Virus record (IMG/VR): IMGVR_UViG_3300017782_000094
Span: 1 to 33,538 of that record
Origin: a virus
Length of the DNA: 33,538 bases
Strand: one strand, 5' to 3'
The position numbers were made by a program, and so were the translations under genes. The notes under the pieces were generated by a model. That model was not told where the DNA came from. It did no database searches and saw nothing but the letters and a program-made list of their open reading frames with translations. Positions 9,410 to 18,800 of the stretch are shown piece by piece; within the stretch, counting starts at the first letter, position 1, and each line of letters opens with the position of its first letter.

Positions 9410-10594
9410 ATGGCATTAGGTTTTGCACAAGATAACAATTTGAGAGAGTCCCAGGACTCAAACTCTGCCGCAGGCATCCTTAATAATTTAGGCGGCACGG
9501 GTATTGCTGACGATATTAAACTTTTTGCGGGCAACTTGGGGACAGTACATGAATTAGATTACGGTGCTGATAACTACACCGCTAGTAAAGATGCGTTTCC
9601 GTCAAAGAGCGAGACCTTTTACACAACAGGTGATGCATCATTATTCGTTTACATTGTTATACCTATAACAACATTCGGGCGACAACCTTATTCGAATGAT
9701 ACAATACTGTACACCCTTTCTAACAATAATGAACAACAATATCATATAGTTAAAAACAGCAATGGAATTGACAGATTTCAACTATTTCCTTATAATGTGG
9801 GCACAGGAGTTGTCGGCGAATCACCTAGAAACTGGGGATTCTTCGATGATTTACAAACTAAAAAATTCTTCAGAACTGAACCTGTATTATTTTCAAATTT
9901 AGAAAATTTTTCAAAAGTTAGGGAAAAGTTGAATGACGGTACTGGTGGAATCGAGAATCCTTATTCTCGCAGACTTATTAATTCCGACTCGTCTTTAGAC
10001 AGTTTTGATGAGATTCCGGCAGCTGATAGAAACAAATCTTATGAATTAACTTTTTTGAAGTTTTTTAATGCAGCTGAGTTCACAAGTGAAATTGAGACAG
10101 CAGCAGATAATATGGTGTATAAAAAATCAAGAAATATGGTTTCTTTTACGCAAAATGATTTTACTAGAACGATTGAATTAGGTGGACCTTCGCATATTGT
10201 TAATGATTCAAATACACCATTAACAGACGAAGAAAATGTTCCCGGATTATATATCTTTGGCGGCGGTGTTGCAACTAGAGCATTTAGCGACAAAACAAAT
10301 CCTTGGGTTGAGAATGCAAGTCATACAATGTCTTACACAACTCCTAGTTCTGGTAGCATCACACGAAAAGTAATTAAAACTTCTGATTCTACGCAAAGCG
10401 CACGAGTTTTAAATCTTATATGGGATCAAAATCCTGTATTGATTGCAAGAGGCACAGGCAGTAATCAATCTGTTAGGACAATGTCTTCGATTCCTGTAGG
10501 GACTAACTGGACACATAAGGCTAAAGTTGAAATCAACGGAGAAGATTACTTCTTGTTGCTTACAAACGACCCGACCACTGTAGGCATAACTTAA
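9410..10594 (+). CDS. Virion structural protein with LSDV-type N-terminal adaptor, function unknown
   Basis: A 394-residue protein I do not recognise beyond its N-terminus. Residues 1-45 (GFAQDNNLRESQDSNSAAGI, LNNLGGTGIADDIKLFAGN) align by eye with the N-termini of the LRR adhesin and of the minus-strand gene: an (I/F)-x-L-x4-L-S/R-D start, a short P/N-x2-A-x-L-x-N-L helix, then a DL-x2-I-x-G segment. This suggests the same docking function. The rest is beta-rich and acidic, with no catalytic motif, signal peptide or membrane segment. AAGGT upstream (spacing about 7) supports the ATG. Its stop codon lies in the same four bases (TTAA) as the stop of the convergent minus-strand gene. Probably a small tail-associated or fibre-connecting protein. 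Confidence 0.7.
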   Translation: MALGFAQDNNLRESQDSNSAAGILNNLGGTGIADDIKLFAGNLGTVHELDYGADNYTASKDAFPSKSETFYTTGDASLFVYIVIPITTFGRQPYSNDTILYTLSNNNEQQYHIVKNSNGIDRFQLFPYNVGTGVVGESPRNWGFFDDLQTKKFFRTEPVLFSNLENFSKVREKLNDGTGGIENPYSRRLINSDSSLDSFDEIPAADRNKSYELTFLKFFNAAEFTSEIETAADNMVYKKSRNMVSFTQNDFTRTIELGGPSHIVNDSNTPLTDEENVPGLYIFGGGVATRAFSDKTNPWVENASHTMSYTTPSSGSITRKVIKTSDSTQSARVLNLIWDQNPVLIARGTGSNQSVRTMSSIPVGTNWTHKAKVEINGEDYFLLLTNDPTTVGIT

Positions 10595-13179
10595 GAATCA
10601 AATAATGCCCAATATTTTGTGCCGCCGGGAGTTTTAAGCAATAGCCCGCCATTAGCAGTATCATCATTGTCTGATGTTGATTCTGTTATCTCTGTCGATG
10701 TAGCATTGTTAAACTTCACACCCGTTATCGAGAAATCACCGCCTACTGATAATGCAGGGAATCCGGCACCTCCTGTGGTCGTTTCTAATCCTGTATCTGT
10801 ACCTGCAAATGGTGGTGCTGTATTCAAAGGCATCACACACAATTCTTTGTCGCTTGCTGTACCTACAGCACCTGACCCCGGATCATTGAGTGCAAATATA
10901 ACAGTTCTTGCTGCTGGAATTGTAGCATAAAGATTAGAAGTTAATGTCACAGTATTTGTTGAAGAATTAACGCCGCCGATTGCAACTTGTACTGAATTAC
11001 CAGCAGCCGCATCCGCTTGTACCCCATTAAAATATTGTACGTACATACCGTCACTGATTCCTTCAACATTTAATAATTTGAGTTGATTTTGACCAGAAGA
11101 GTTCACGCTTGTGCCGCCAGGATCTGCAACTTCTTTACCTATAACGCCAACACATTGTGCCGCTGTTGATAAGTCAGTTAGTCCCCTATGCGAAAAAATT
11201 ATACTATATGAATTTTCGTATATTGTTCTGTTTGTTGATGTTATCGGTATAGAACCTATCTCTAAGTCACCTGATGAAGGCGATTTGTTTAATGTAGTAA
11301 TTCTATCAAATACTACAGGTTCTGCTCCTGTTGCGGTAGTTGGACGCAAGTTCAACACCAAATCACCCACAATAACATCATCTATAAAGAAATCTGTATC
11401 AGATTTGTTTGCAGCACTGGTATCTTGATTGTTGTTGTTGCGCATCTTATTCAACTCAGAAACATATGACCCAGAATTTGCTGTCAATTCAACATTTTTC
11501 TGAGTATATATTCCTGCGACACCCACAGATTTGATCACATAATAAGCAAATGTCACGCCTAATGGATCTGAACCAGCATTGTACAACGTCATTATCGCAG
11601 AAATACTGTCTACCGCATTATTATATCTTTTGTAAGGGTCTACATACACATCTGCTCCGCCTGCATATACATTTACAGATGATATTTGCAAATAAAAATG
11701 ATCATTATCTCCTGCAGGCGGCGCACCAGAAAATAACAAATAATCTCCTGCTTTGAGTTTGAGACCTGTGTTATAGTCTGCCGTGAACACATTACCGCCT
11801 CGATATGTTAAAGAGACATCATCTATTACGCCAGCAGTATCGAATCTTGACACATCTTTCACCGCCGAATGCACGGGTTCATACCTAACATAAACAGGTT
11901 TCTCGTTTTCTATAGGATCATTAATATGCTTGTTTGTAGCATTTACAATATTTCTTGCAAAATGTTCATATGTATAATTTGGAGTCGCTTGATCTATTCC
12001 GCCTCGTTTTTCTTTATACCATAGTGTATACGGCGTGGATATATCGCCAACGCCTGCTCTATTGAGACCATATTCCATATCAAATCTAAACCCGAAAGGA
12101 CTATATCTAGAAAATGATTTTGGTGTCGCAAAACTGTCTGGTTTCGGATACCATGTGGTTATTCTTATTCTCTGCGTTTCACCGGGCATTACTCTTTCTG
12201 TCCATGAAGTTAGAGTTTCAGTTATCATGTCTGATCCAATATTCCAACTAAAATATAATGTTGTTCCTACCGATGCTACATCAGAAACAATATCTCCTGC
12301 ACCAGTTAAGGGTTCAAACCTCACGATCATTGCAGTACCTGTTACATCTGGATCATGGCTAGATACTTGGTGTGTCGGTGTCCCGCCAGAGGTAGTTGAT
12401 ATTTTTAACCCATTCCAGCCATATTTATTCCATGTTTCTATAGGAACAACAAACTGATTTGCGTTACCCGTATGCCCCGTTGAGGTTAATGGGATTTCTT
12501 CTGCGACTGCCTGTTTAACTGTCTCCCATGAAGAAGTATTTTCATTGTATTTCTCCATATGGAAAAATGAATTAATGCCAAGGCGAACATATCTATTATT
12601 AGAGTTTGATAACCACCCATCCCACATAATGCCGCCATATTGATTAGGAAATGATGGATGAAACCCGTTTGAGAACCCAAAAAGTCCGTCAATCCAATAA
12701 TCCTGTGATGTTATGTTGCCTTCATATGCAGTATCGAAAACATCGGTATGATCTATTGTGGCGGTAGGTGATAATTGTGCAGCATTTGATGTTAAAGCAT
12801 CTTCTGGAAAAATTGTTGCTATCGGACCCATTCCGCCTCTAGCATATGGAGGCGATCCCACAACAATTTGATCGTTTATCAATTGATCAATCATTCTTGT
12901 TCTTGGTTCAACATCAACAGGAACGCCAACTAATACATTATTATTTTCATCTAATGATAATGGAGTAAATGTTTTAACTAGTTGTGTTATTTCTGCTAAA
13001 TCTTGAGCCCAAACATCAGTTTGGTTTAATCCATTAATAACTTGCAGGTCGCCAGGAGAAAAGGGTTGATTTGGAACTAAGTCGTCCAGAATATTTGCTA
13101 AACCTGCGGAAGGATCCGGCACATCAGATAAACTTCTATCTGCTCGCAAACCAATTCTTATATATTTAGATACTGACAT
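10591..13179 (-). CDS. Large virion structural protein on the minus strand (LSDV adaptor, PA14-like region)
   Basis: An 862-residue protein and the only long minus-strand gene in the window. The N-terminus (YIRIGLRADRSLSDVPDPSA, then GLANILDDLV and PGDLQVINGL) is the clearest form of the adaptor shared with the two plus-strand genes before it. It matches the start of a structural protein family of cyanophage-like T4 relatives (RSLSDVPNPTTALNNLL, from memory). Residues about 150-300 (YEGNITSQDYWIDGLFGFSN, YGGIMWDGWLS, RYVRLGINSFFHMEKY) look like a PA14-type beta-sandwich, often carbohydrate-binding. The C-terminus (GGLLLKTPGGTKYWALFDS) is fibre-like. Start: GAGG on the minus strand at 13186-13189, 6 bases before the ATG. 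A late promoter motif lies at 13214-13221. The gene converges on the 9410-10594 gene and overlaps it by the TTAA that holds both stops. Confidence 0.82.
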   Translation of the reverse strand: MSVSKYIRIGLRADRSLSDVPDPSAGLANILDDLVPNQPFSPGDLQVINGLNQTDVWAQDLAEITQLVKTFTPLSLDENNNVLVGVPVDVEPRTRMIDQLINDQIVVGSPPYARGGMGPIATIFPEDALTSNAAQLSPTATIDHTDVFDTAYEGNITSQDYWIDGLFGFSNGFHPSFPNQYGGIMWDGWLSNSNNRYVRLGINSFFHMEKYNENTSSWETVKQAVAEEIPLTSTGHTGNANQFVVPIETWNKYGWNGLKISTTSGGTPTHQVSSHDPDVTGTAMIVRFEPLTGAGDIVSDVASVGTTLYFSWNIGSDMITETLTSWTERVMPGETQRIRITTWYPKPDSFATPKSFSRYSPFGFRFDMEYGLNRAGVGDISTPYTLWYKEKRGGIDQATPNYTYEHFARNIVNATNKHINDPIENEKPVYVRYEPVHSAVKDVSRFDTAGVIDDVSLTYRGGNVFTADYNTGLKLKAGDYLLFSGAPPAGDNDHFYLQISSVNVYAGGADVYVDPYKRYNNAVDSISAIMTLYNAGSDPLGVTFAYYVIKSVGVAGIYTQKNVELTANSGSYVSELNKMRNNNNQDTSAANKSDTDFFIDDVIVGDLVLNLRPTTATGAEPVVFDRITTLNKSPSSGDLEIGSIPITSTNRTIYENSYSIIFSHRGLTDLSTAAQCVGVIGKEVADPGGTSVNSSGQNQLKLLNVEGISDGMYVQYFNGVQADAAAGNSVQVAIGGVNSSTNTVTLTSNLYATIPAARTVIFALNDPGSGAVGTASDKELCVMPLNTAPPFAGTDTGLETTTGGAGFPALSVGGDFSITGVKFNNATSTEITESTSDNDDTANGGLLLKTPGGTKYWALFDS

Positions 13180-13213
13180 GTTTTTCCTCTAAGTTAGGGA
13201 CTTGTGTTTATAT

Positions 13214-13221
13214 TATTTATA
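13214..13221 (-). promoter_or_regulatory. T4-type late promoter TATAAATA for the minus-strand structural gene
   Basis: Read on the minus strand, bases 13221 to 13214 spell TATAAATA, the T4 late promoter consensus recognised by sigma factor gp55. Transcription would begin near 13208, giving a leader of about 29 bases before the ATG at 13179 with a GAGG ribosome binding site. It overlaps the plus-strand promoter within one 12-bp palindrome. Confidence 0.7.
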
Positions 13222-13225
13222 AATA
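13218..13225 (+). promoter_or_regulatory. T4-type late promoter TATAAATA for the rightward structural genes
   Basis: An exact TATAAATA in the 69-bp divergent gap. Transcription would start near 13231, about 20 bases before the ATG of the next gene, whose ribosome binding site (GGAG at 13242-13245) falls inside the leader. Four of the eight bases are shared with the opposing promoter. Confidence 0.72.
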
Positions 13226-13251
13226 CTAATTAACATTAATCGGAGAATATG

Positions 13252-13632
13252 ATGGCTAGTAAAGCAAATATAACAATAGATCAAGGCGCCGACTTTGATG
13301 CCACAATTGATTTATCTGATCCAGCTGGCAGGCCTGTGGATCTAACAGATTATACTGTTGCCTCGCAAATGCGCAAAAACTATGCATCATCAACAGCAAC
13401 AACAACCTTTCAAACCTCACACAATGGTGTGTCAGGTCAGATCACCTTAGTATTGCCTAAGGATGATTATACTACAGGTACCGAACCTAACACAGTAACA
13501 CATGCGGGTACAACTTCTCTCGAACCTGGTAGATATTTATATGATGTCGAGATTACATCACCCTCACCGCATAAAACAGATCGTGTAGTTCAAGGGACTG
13601 TAACAGTCACACCCGGAATAACAAGGATATAA
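13252..13632 (+). CDS. Small virion/tail structural protein, BppU_N-like beta domain
   Basis: A 126-residue beta-rich protein. ITIDQGADFDATIDLSDPAG, then VDLTDYTVASQMRKNY and near the end GRYLYDVEITS and VVQGTVTVTPGITR are characteristic of a small Ig-like family common in marine T4-like phages (often ITIDQGATF, LTGYT, QMRK, VTVTPEVTR). The pattern also resembles the N-terminal domain of BppU-type baseplate proteins. It probably adapts or decorates the tail-fibre assembly. Two consecutive ATGs occur (13249 and 13252). The second is preferred because GGAG at 13242-13245 is 6 bases from it but only 3 from the first. It is the first gene after the late promoter at 13218-13225 and ends one base before the next ATG. 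Confidence 0.82.
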   Translation: MASKANITIDQGADFDATIDLSDPAGRPVDLTDYTVASQMRKNYASSTATTTFQTSHNGVSGQITLVLPKDDYTTGTEPNTVTHAGTTSLEPGRYLYDVEITSPSPHKTDRVVQGTVTVTPGITRI

Positions 13633-13633
13633 A

Positions 13634-13867
13634 ATGGCGAATATAAAAGCTACCATAACACCAGCAAATAGATTGCTTGTTACGAATTATGCAGTCGGAG
13701 GGACTGCAGGCAGTATTCAGTTAAATAATTTATTCGATGTAGACGCATCAGCATTATCGAATGGCGCAGTTTTGGTGTACAAAGAAACTAGCCCAGGATT
13801 CGGTAAATGGACTGCCACAACACAATTAGACAACGAAGAAATCGTGCTTGAAGGAGGCACTTTCTAA
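13634..13867 (+). CDS. Small fibre-associated structural protein
   Basis: A 77-residue protein, MANIKATITPANRLLVTNYA, then LFDVDASALSNGAVLVYKET and a KWTATT segment. The pattern L-x-D-V-D-x-S-x-L-x-N-G-x-V-L-V-Y-x-KW is a common phage tail-fibre motif, here standing as a separate small protein. It starts one base after the previous stop, and its stop overlaps the next ATG (TAATG), so it is almost certainly translated with both neighbours. Probably a small connector or fibre-associated protein; the exact role is unknown. Confidence 0.75.
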   Translation: MANIKATITPANRLLVTNYAVGGTAGSIQLNNLFDVDASALSNGAVLVYKETSPGFGKWTATTQLDNEEIVLEGGTF

Positions 13868-15831
13868 TGAGTATCATTAAAGTAAAAAGATCACCAAGCA
13901 CGGGGCAACCAACACAAGGTTCTTTGAAACAAGGTGAATTAGCATATTCACTTTTAGATGATAACGATGGCGGTGGTAACACATTATATGTTGGTACGAC
14001 TGACGATCAAAATTCTGTCGCAGTCCCTGTTGGTGGTAAAAAGTTCACTGATATATTATCAGCGCCTCCAGGAACACCCACTGCGAATAAAGCAATTATT
14101 GCAACTACTGCAGGGGCACTCGGATCGCTTGTTTTAGGTGATGGAACGACCAATGCCACATTAACAAGCACAACGCTAGCGTTGACTGGTGCTGGTTTAA
14201 CCTTTAGTGGCGGAAATATTATATCAGACGGCAATGTAACAATCACAGGATTACCTTCACCAGATGTTAATTCACCTGATAATCAGGTTGCAACAAAAGG
14301 ATATGTGAATACTGTTGCATCTGGTTTTAACGTATCTGACTCCGAATCAACGCCGAACACTGGAGTAATTTCTGGAAATGATGTATTTACATTTGCGGGT
14401 AATCAGGGTGTAACAGTTGTATATGATGACGCTACCTCAAAAATAACTGTCGGATTGCAACAACAATTAAATGTTGATGATGATGTTGCATTTGGTTCTG
14501 TGACAGTCGGGTCGATAGGAGGAAGTGATAAAATATTCCTCGGTGATGATAATGGCGTGAGTGTTGTTAAACAAGTAACGCCTGCAATATACAAACAATT
14601 CGTATCTCTTAATGGTGGAACAGGAAACGTACTAACACGATCAATTAGTACAGGTATGGAGTTTAATATTGCTGCACACGGGTTCGAAAATAATACTGTT
14701 GTAACATATGAACCCGGTAGTGCAAATCAACCAATATCAGGTCTCACTGCAAGAACATATTTCATTGTAAATGCTACTGCAGGTACATTCCAGCTTTCAT
14801 TAACTGAAGGCGGAAATCCGATTAACAACGATTCTGGCACTCAAAATGATGGCGGGTCAATGACCGATGTGTTGTATTCAACGAATCCTGTCAATCTATT
14901 TTCTACGTCTGATTCGGTCACAATTGGATCAAGTGTAAATAGTACAGTTGGTATTGGAGATAATTTGACAGTTGGCGGAAATACTGTTATCGCAGGTAAC
15001 TTGACTGTTAGCGGTGAAACAACCACAGTTAATACATCTGTAATGCAAGTTGATGATCCTGTGTTAGAATTAGGTGAAGGAGCAGTCGCAGACGCATTTG
15101 ATCGTGGTATTAAATTTCATTATCATGACGGCACAACTGCTGATAAAACAGGTTTCATGGGTTATGATAAATCTGAAGGAAACTTCGCTTTACTTTTAGA
15201 TACATCAGAGGCAACCTCTCAAGCGTTTACAGGAACTACAGGAACCCTTGTTGCTAATCTTACTGGTAATGTTACTGGTAACGCAACAACTACAACGGGT
15301 TTTGACAGTTCTGTATTAACACAAAATGATATTGATGGTCAAGGCGGAACAGCGACAGTTGCTGGTCGTCAAATAACATTAAGTGGTGCAGTATCTAGTG
15401 GCGCATACGCTACTTCTGGAGATACAGATAGTGCATTCACTGCTGGTCCTATTACATGGGACGGTACAGGCAACCTAGAGATACCGACAAAATTAACACT
15501 TACTGTAGGAAGCCTGTTAGGAAATTATGTAGAAAGTGTTAATACAATTGCTCAGGATGCTAGTAATCCTGCAGGCAGTTCAATTCAAATTGGTTCATTG
15601 AATAATAACACTAACGGACAACAAGTAACAGTTGATGTTAGATCAGCAACAGTTCAAGCAGCCGCACCTGAAACAGATCCTGCGGCTGTAAATGATCTAG
15701 GCGCTTCTACACATACAGACAGCTGGAAAGATACACAGGGTGTTGCTTCGTTTAATAGCGCACAATTTTCTGTGGATTCTGGGTGGGTATCAATTCATAC
15801 TATAGATGGCGGGACTTACGGCACCCCATAA
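13867..15831 (+). CDS. Tail fibre-like structural protein
   Basis: A 654-residue fibre-type protein. Residues 1-55 (IIKVKRSPSTGQPTQGSLKQ, GELAYSLL, TLYVGTTDD) form an N-terminal domain frequent in cyanophage fibres and also present in the next gene. Residues about 120-140 (PSPDVNSPDNQVATKGYVN) are a typical fibre shaft motif. Residues about 260-319 hold a HGFxxN beta module. Residues about 360-400 (NLTVGGNTVIAGNLTVSGET, TTVNTSVMQVDDPVLELGEG) are a repetitive segment matched in the 20022 gene (TQTTVNSTTLEVTDLNIV). The composition is Thr/Gly/Asn/Val-rich, as expected for a trimeric beta-structured fibre. No S74-type chaperone motif is visible at the C-terminus. Overlaps the previous stop by one base (TAATG). 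A T4 gp12 or gp37-like role is possible, but which fibre it builds is unknown. Confidence 0.8.
   Translation: MSIIKVKRSPSTGQPTQGSLKQGELAYSLLDDNDGGGNTLYVGTTDDQNSVAVPVGGKKFTDILSAPPGTPTANKAIIATTAGALGSLVLGDGTTNATLTSTTLALTGAGLTFSGGNIISDGNVTITGLPSPDVNSPDNQVATKGYVNTVASGFNVSDSESTPNTGVISGNDVFTFAGNQGVTVVYDDATSKITVGLQQQLNVDDDVAFGSVTVGSIGGSDKIFLGDDNGVSVVKQVTPAIYKQFVSLNGGTGNVLTRSISTGMEFNIAAHGFENNTVVTYEPGSANQPISGLTARTYFIVNATAGTFQLSLTEGGNPINNDSGTQNDGGSMTDVLYSTNPVNLFSTSDSVTIGSSVNSTVGIGDNLTVGGNTVIAGNLTVSGETTTVNTSVMQVDDPVLELGEGAVADAFDRGIKFHYHDGTTADKTGFMGYDKSEGNFALLLDTSEATSQAFTGTTGTLVANLTGNVTGNATTTTGFDSSVLTQNDIDGQGGTATVAGRQITLSGAVSSGAYATSGDTDSAFTAGPITWDGTGNLEIPTKLTLTVGSLLGNYVESVNTIAQDASNPAGSSIQIGSLNNNTNGQQVTVDVRSATVQAAAPETDPAAVNDLGASTHTDSWKDTQGVASFNSAQFSVDSGWVSIHTIDGGTYGTP
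14644..14823 (+). repeat. GHGLxxG beta module, copy 2 (in fibre protein)
   Basis: Residues about 260-319: MEFNIAAHGFENNTVVTYEP, then PISGLTARTYFIVNA, GTFQLSLTEGGNPI. Same order of strands as the copies in the LRR adhesin and in the 20022 gene. Confidence 0.6.
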
Positions 15832-15834
15832 ATA
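15827..15834 (+). promoter_or_regulatory. Possible late promoter variant CATAAATA
   Basis: CATAAATA differs from the T4 late consensus TATAAATA at the first base. It overlaps the stop codon of the previous gene and lies 30 bases before the ATG at 15864, a spacing like that of the 28795-28802 promoter. The 32-bp gap also contains AAGG nine bases before the ATG. A one-base mismatch in AT-rich DNA is weak evidence. Confidence 0.35.
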
Positions 15835-15863
15835 TAATTGTACTATATACAAGGCGATCATAG

Positions 15864-18800
15864 ATGTCACAATATACAAAAATAATTCATAAGCAAAGTT
15901 CGACTGAGGGGCAACAACCTGTTGTCTCTAACGATGCTACTAATGAGTTAGATCTTGGCGAAATTGCAATCAACACGCATGACGGCAAGATGTTTATTCG
16001 TCAAGAAAAAGACGGCACCATTTCTATCAAAGAGGTGGGTAAACCAGATTCAGTTGACAATGTATTATACGTCTCTAAAAGTGGCGATGATACTAATGAC
16101 GGAAAAACAATAGGTAAATCTTTCTTAACTATTAAAGCAGCGCTTGATTCGCTAAATACTCAAGAACAGGCCTTCCCGGGTTCAACTCTTGGTACGACAA
16201 TCTTCGTTAAAAGTGGGAACTATGTAGAAAATAATGATACTCCTAGTGATCCTACCGAGGCAGAAAATAACCCTATGGGTGGTATGCTTGTTCCTAAGAA
16301 TGTTTCAATTGTTGGTGATAACTTAAGAACAACAAAGGTTTCCGGAACAACTCCTGGTAATGACCTTTTTTATGTTCAAAACGCATCATATATAACAAAC
16401 TTAACATTTGGGTTTTCAGGAAACTTTTTGCATGCTGACCCAAATAAACCTCGACCTCCTGCTTGCGTATCGTTTCCTCCTATTGCATTGCAACAAAGTG
16501 GCGTGCCTAATGCAATTTCAACTAGTCCTTATGTAGAAAATTGTACTGCATTTAATAGAAACGCAACAGGCATGCTGATTGATGGCAGTTTGACAACTGG
16601 GCTGAGATCAATGGTATCTGATTCATTCACACAGATTAATGCTGGGGGAACAGGTGTACATCTCCTTAATCGTGGATATGCTCAGTTAGTTTCAATCTTT
16701 ACTGTCTCGTGTGAACATGCTGTTTTGTGTGAATCAGGCGGACAATGTTCATTGACAAACTCAAATGCATCATTCGGAACATTTGGTTTAAAGGCAACTG
16801 GCGCATCTGAAACATTATATGCCGGTGCATTAACTTCACAATCAGTCGCATTTGACAGAGATTTTGAAATAAGCACAACAAAGCCGCCAAAATATGGCGA
16901 TGCATTCCTCGTTAATGATAAAGACAATCAACTTATTGCAAAATGTGGTCGTGATGTCAAATTAATATTAGATGCAATTGGACAAGATGCTGTATTACAA
17001 ACTAATTTTAACTCTATTTACGCAGGTATTTCATATAAGCGTGCAAATGCTTTGCCTGCTGATCAAGTTACACCTACATCAGATGCATTATTTGAAACAA
17101 AGCGCCTTGTTGGCTTATTGGATGATATTGCTGCCAATTCAACATTAAAAGCAACAGTTGATGGTAAATTTGATGTTGTTACAGGAATTATAAACAATCA
17201 AGCGCTTCCTGGTGATTACACAGAGCCAGGATCATCACATTCGGCGTACACAACTCCTAATCTTCATTTACCCAACACACTAAGCAGACATAATGCGTAT
17301 TTCTTTGCTGCTAGTAACATGGGCGGCCCAGGCGCACCAGGACCGACTTCTGGCGCATTGCTTTCAAATAGGCAGTTTATTCAAGAAGAAATAAATGCGT
17401 TTGTTTTGGCGAATAATCCCCCTGCTGGTTATGATCAAGATAAATGTAAAAGAGATGTTGGGTATATAGTTGATGCGGTGTGCTATGACTTGATGTATGG
17501 CGGAAACTCTGCAACTTTAAACGCTGCAAGAAGTTATTTCGTAGGTGCTGTAAGCGAATTGCCATCAAGTCAAGTAGCATCAACAGTTGCAGCGTATGCC
17601 CGTCTAGCAGATGTTGTAGATTCTGTGATTCAGATGCAATCAGTCACAACATCAGGAAGTTTATCAGTTACTCAATTAACAAACGGCAATACGAGCAATT
17701 CAGGACTATTGTCAGGGTATGTTGGTGATGAGGCTCATGCTCTCGTTGAGATAATTAAAGATATGATTGAAGACGGCGACCTTGAAGCGTTACCATCTTT
17801 ATCGTTACCTACATTCCCAACAATAGGTGATGGTGCAACTGCAAAAGCCGCTATAGAAGAAAATAAGCGTGAGTTAAGACAAGCAACAACAGATTGGGTA
17901 ATTATTAATACAGGAATCGATGATAATTTTTATTATTCAGTTGAGGGTGTTGAAGCATCTGTTGATTTTGTCGGAACCGATTACAAGGGTCTTGCTCCCG
18001 TGAATATCCCATCACCGACAAATATTTTAGGCGGAGCAACAAATTACATAATTATGGACAGGGTTGATGCAGATGGCAATCCTGCAGGTCCTGAGGCGGG
18101 CGGATTAGGACATGGGTTTGTTCAAGGTCAACCACTTAAATATACTTGCACAGGAACTCCTATACAGGGATTAGAAAACGGTCGTGTCTATTTTGCCCAC
18201 CCAGTCTCCGGACCAAACCTTGAAAGAGCGTGTAAATTACAATCTGTTCAGAGAAACTTTTGGGAATCCAATGGAGGAAGTGAGCAAAATATTGTAGATA
18301 TTGAAAATACAGGTTTTAATGGTGCTGATAATCACACATTCACTCCCGGGTTCTATTATAATAAAAACAAATGTCACCGTGATGTTGGTTTAATTATTGA
18401 TGCTGTTAGAGACGATATGTTGCTAGGTACAAACTTCAATTCTGTTTATACTGGTATTTCTTATCAACGTGCTAGTGCATACACAACTGTAACAAACACA
18501 GACCAGAAAGCGCCTACGTTAGCTGCTATGATAGATGTTAAAAATACATTATCACAACTACCTACTGTGAATGCGTCCGATACAGCATATCATAGAGTAA
18601 GAGCAGCAGTTGATGAAATTATCCACATTTTTGAAGATGGCACTGTAAGTGTAAGTGCACCGGGTGATGGTGTTGCAGACAAATTATTTTTACCTAACAC
18701 ATTAAACAAACCGGCTAGTATTGTGCAAGCAAAAGATGACTTGTTGGCAAATAAACTTGCTATACAAGATGCCGTGATTACACATGTAAATAACAATTTT

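Noticed and set aside
12035-12457. A 140-residue plus-strand open frame inside the minus-strand structural gene.
   Set aside because: The minus-strand frame has a recognisable adaptor, ribosome binding site and promoter. This frame has none and is a shadow.
10591-13230. Invertible tail-fibre segment (phase variation) explaining the minus-strand gene.
   Set aside because: I see no inverted repeats at its two ends and no invertase gene in the window. The divergent promoter also fits a fixed orientation.
13534-13541. TATAAATA on the minus strand inside the small BppU-like gene, pointing toward the minus-strand structural gene.
   Set aside because: It lies about 355 bases before the minus-strand start, while the palindrome at 13214 gives a normal short leader. 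Probably chance.
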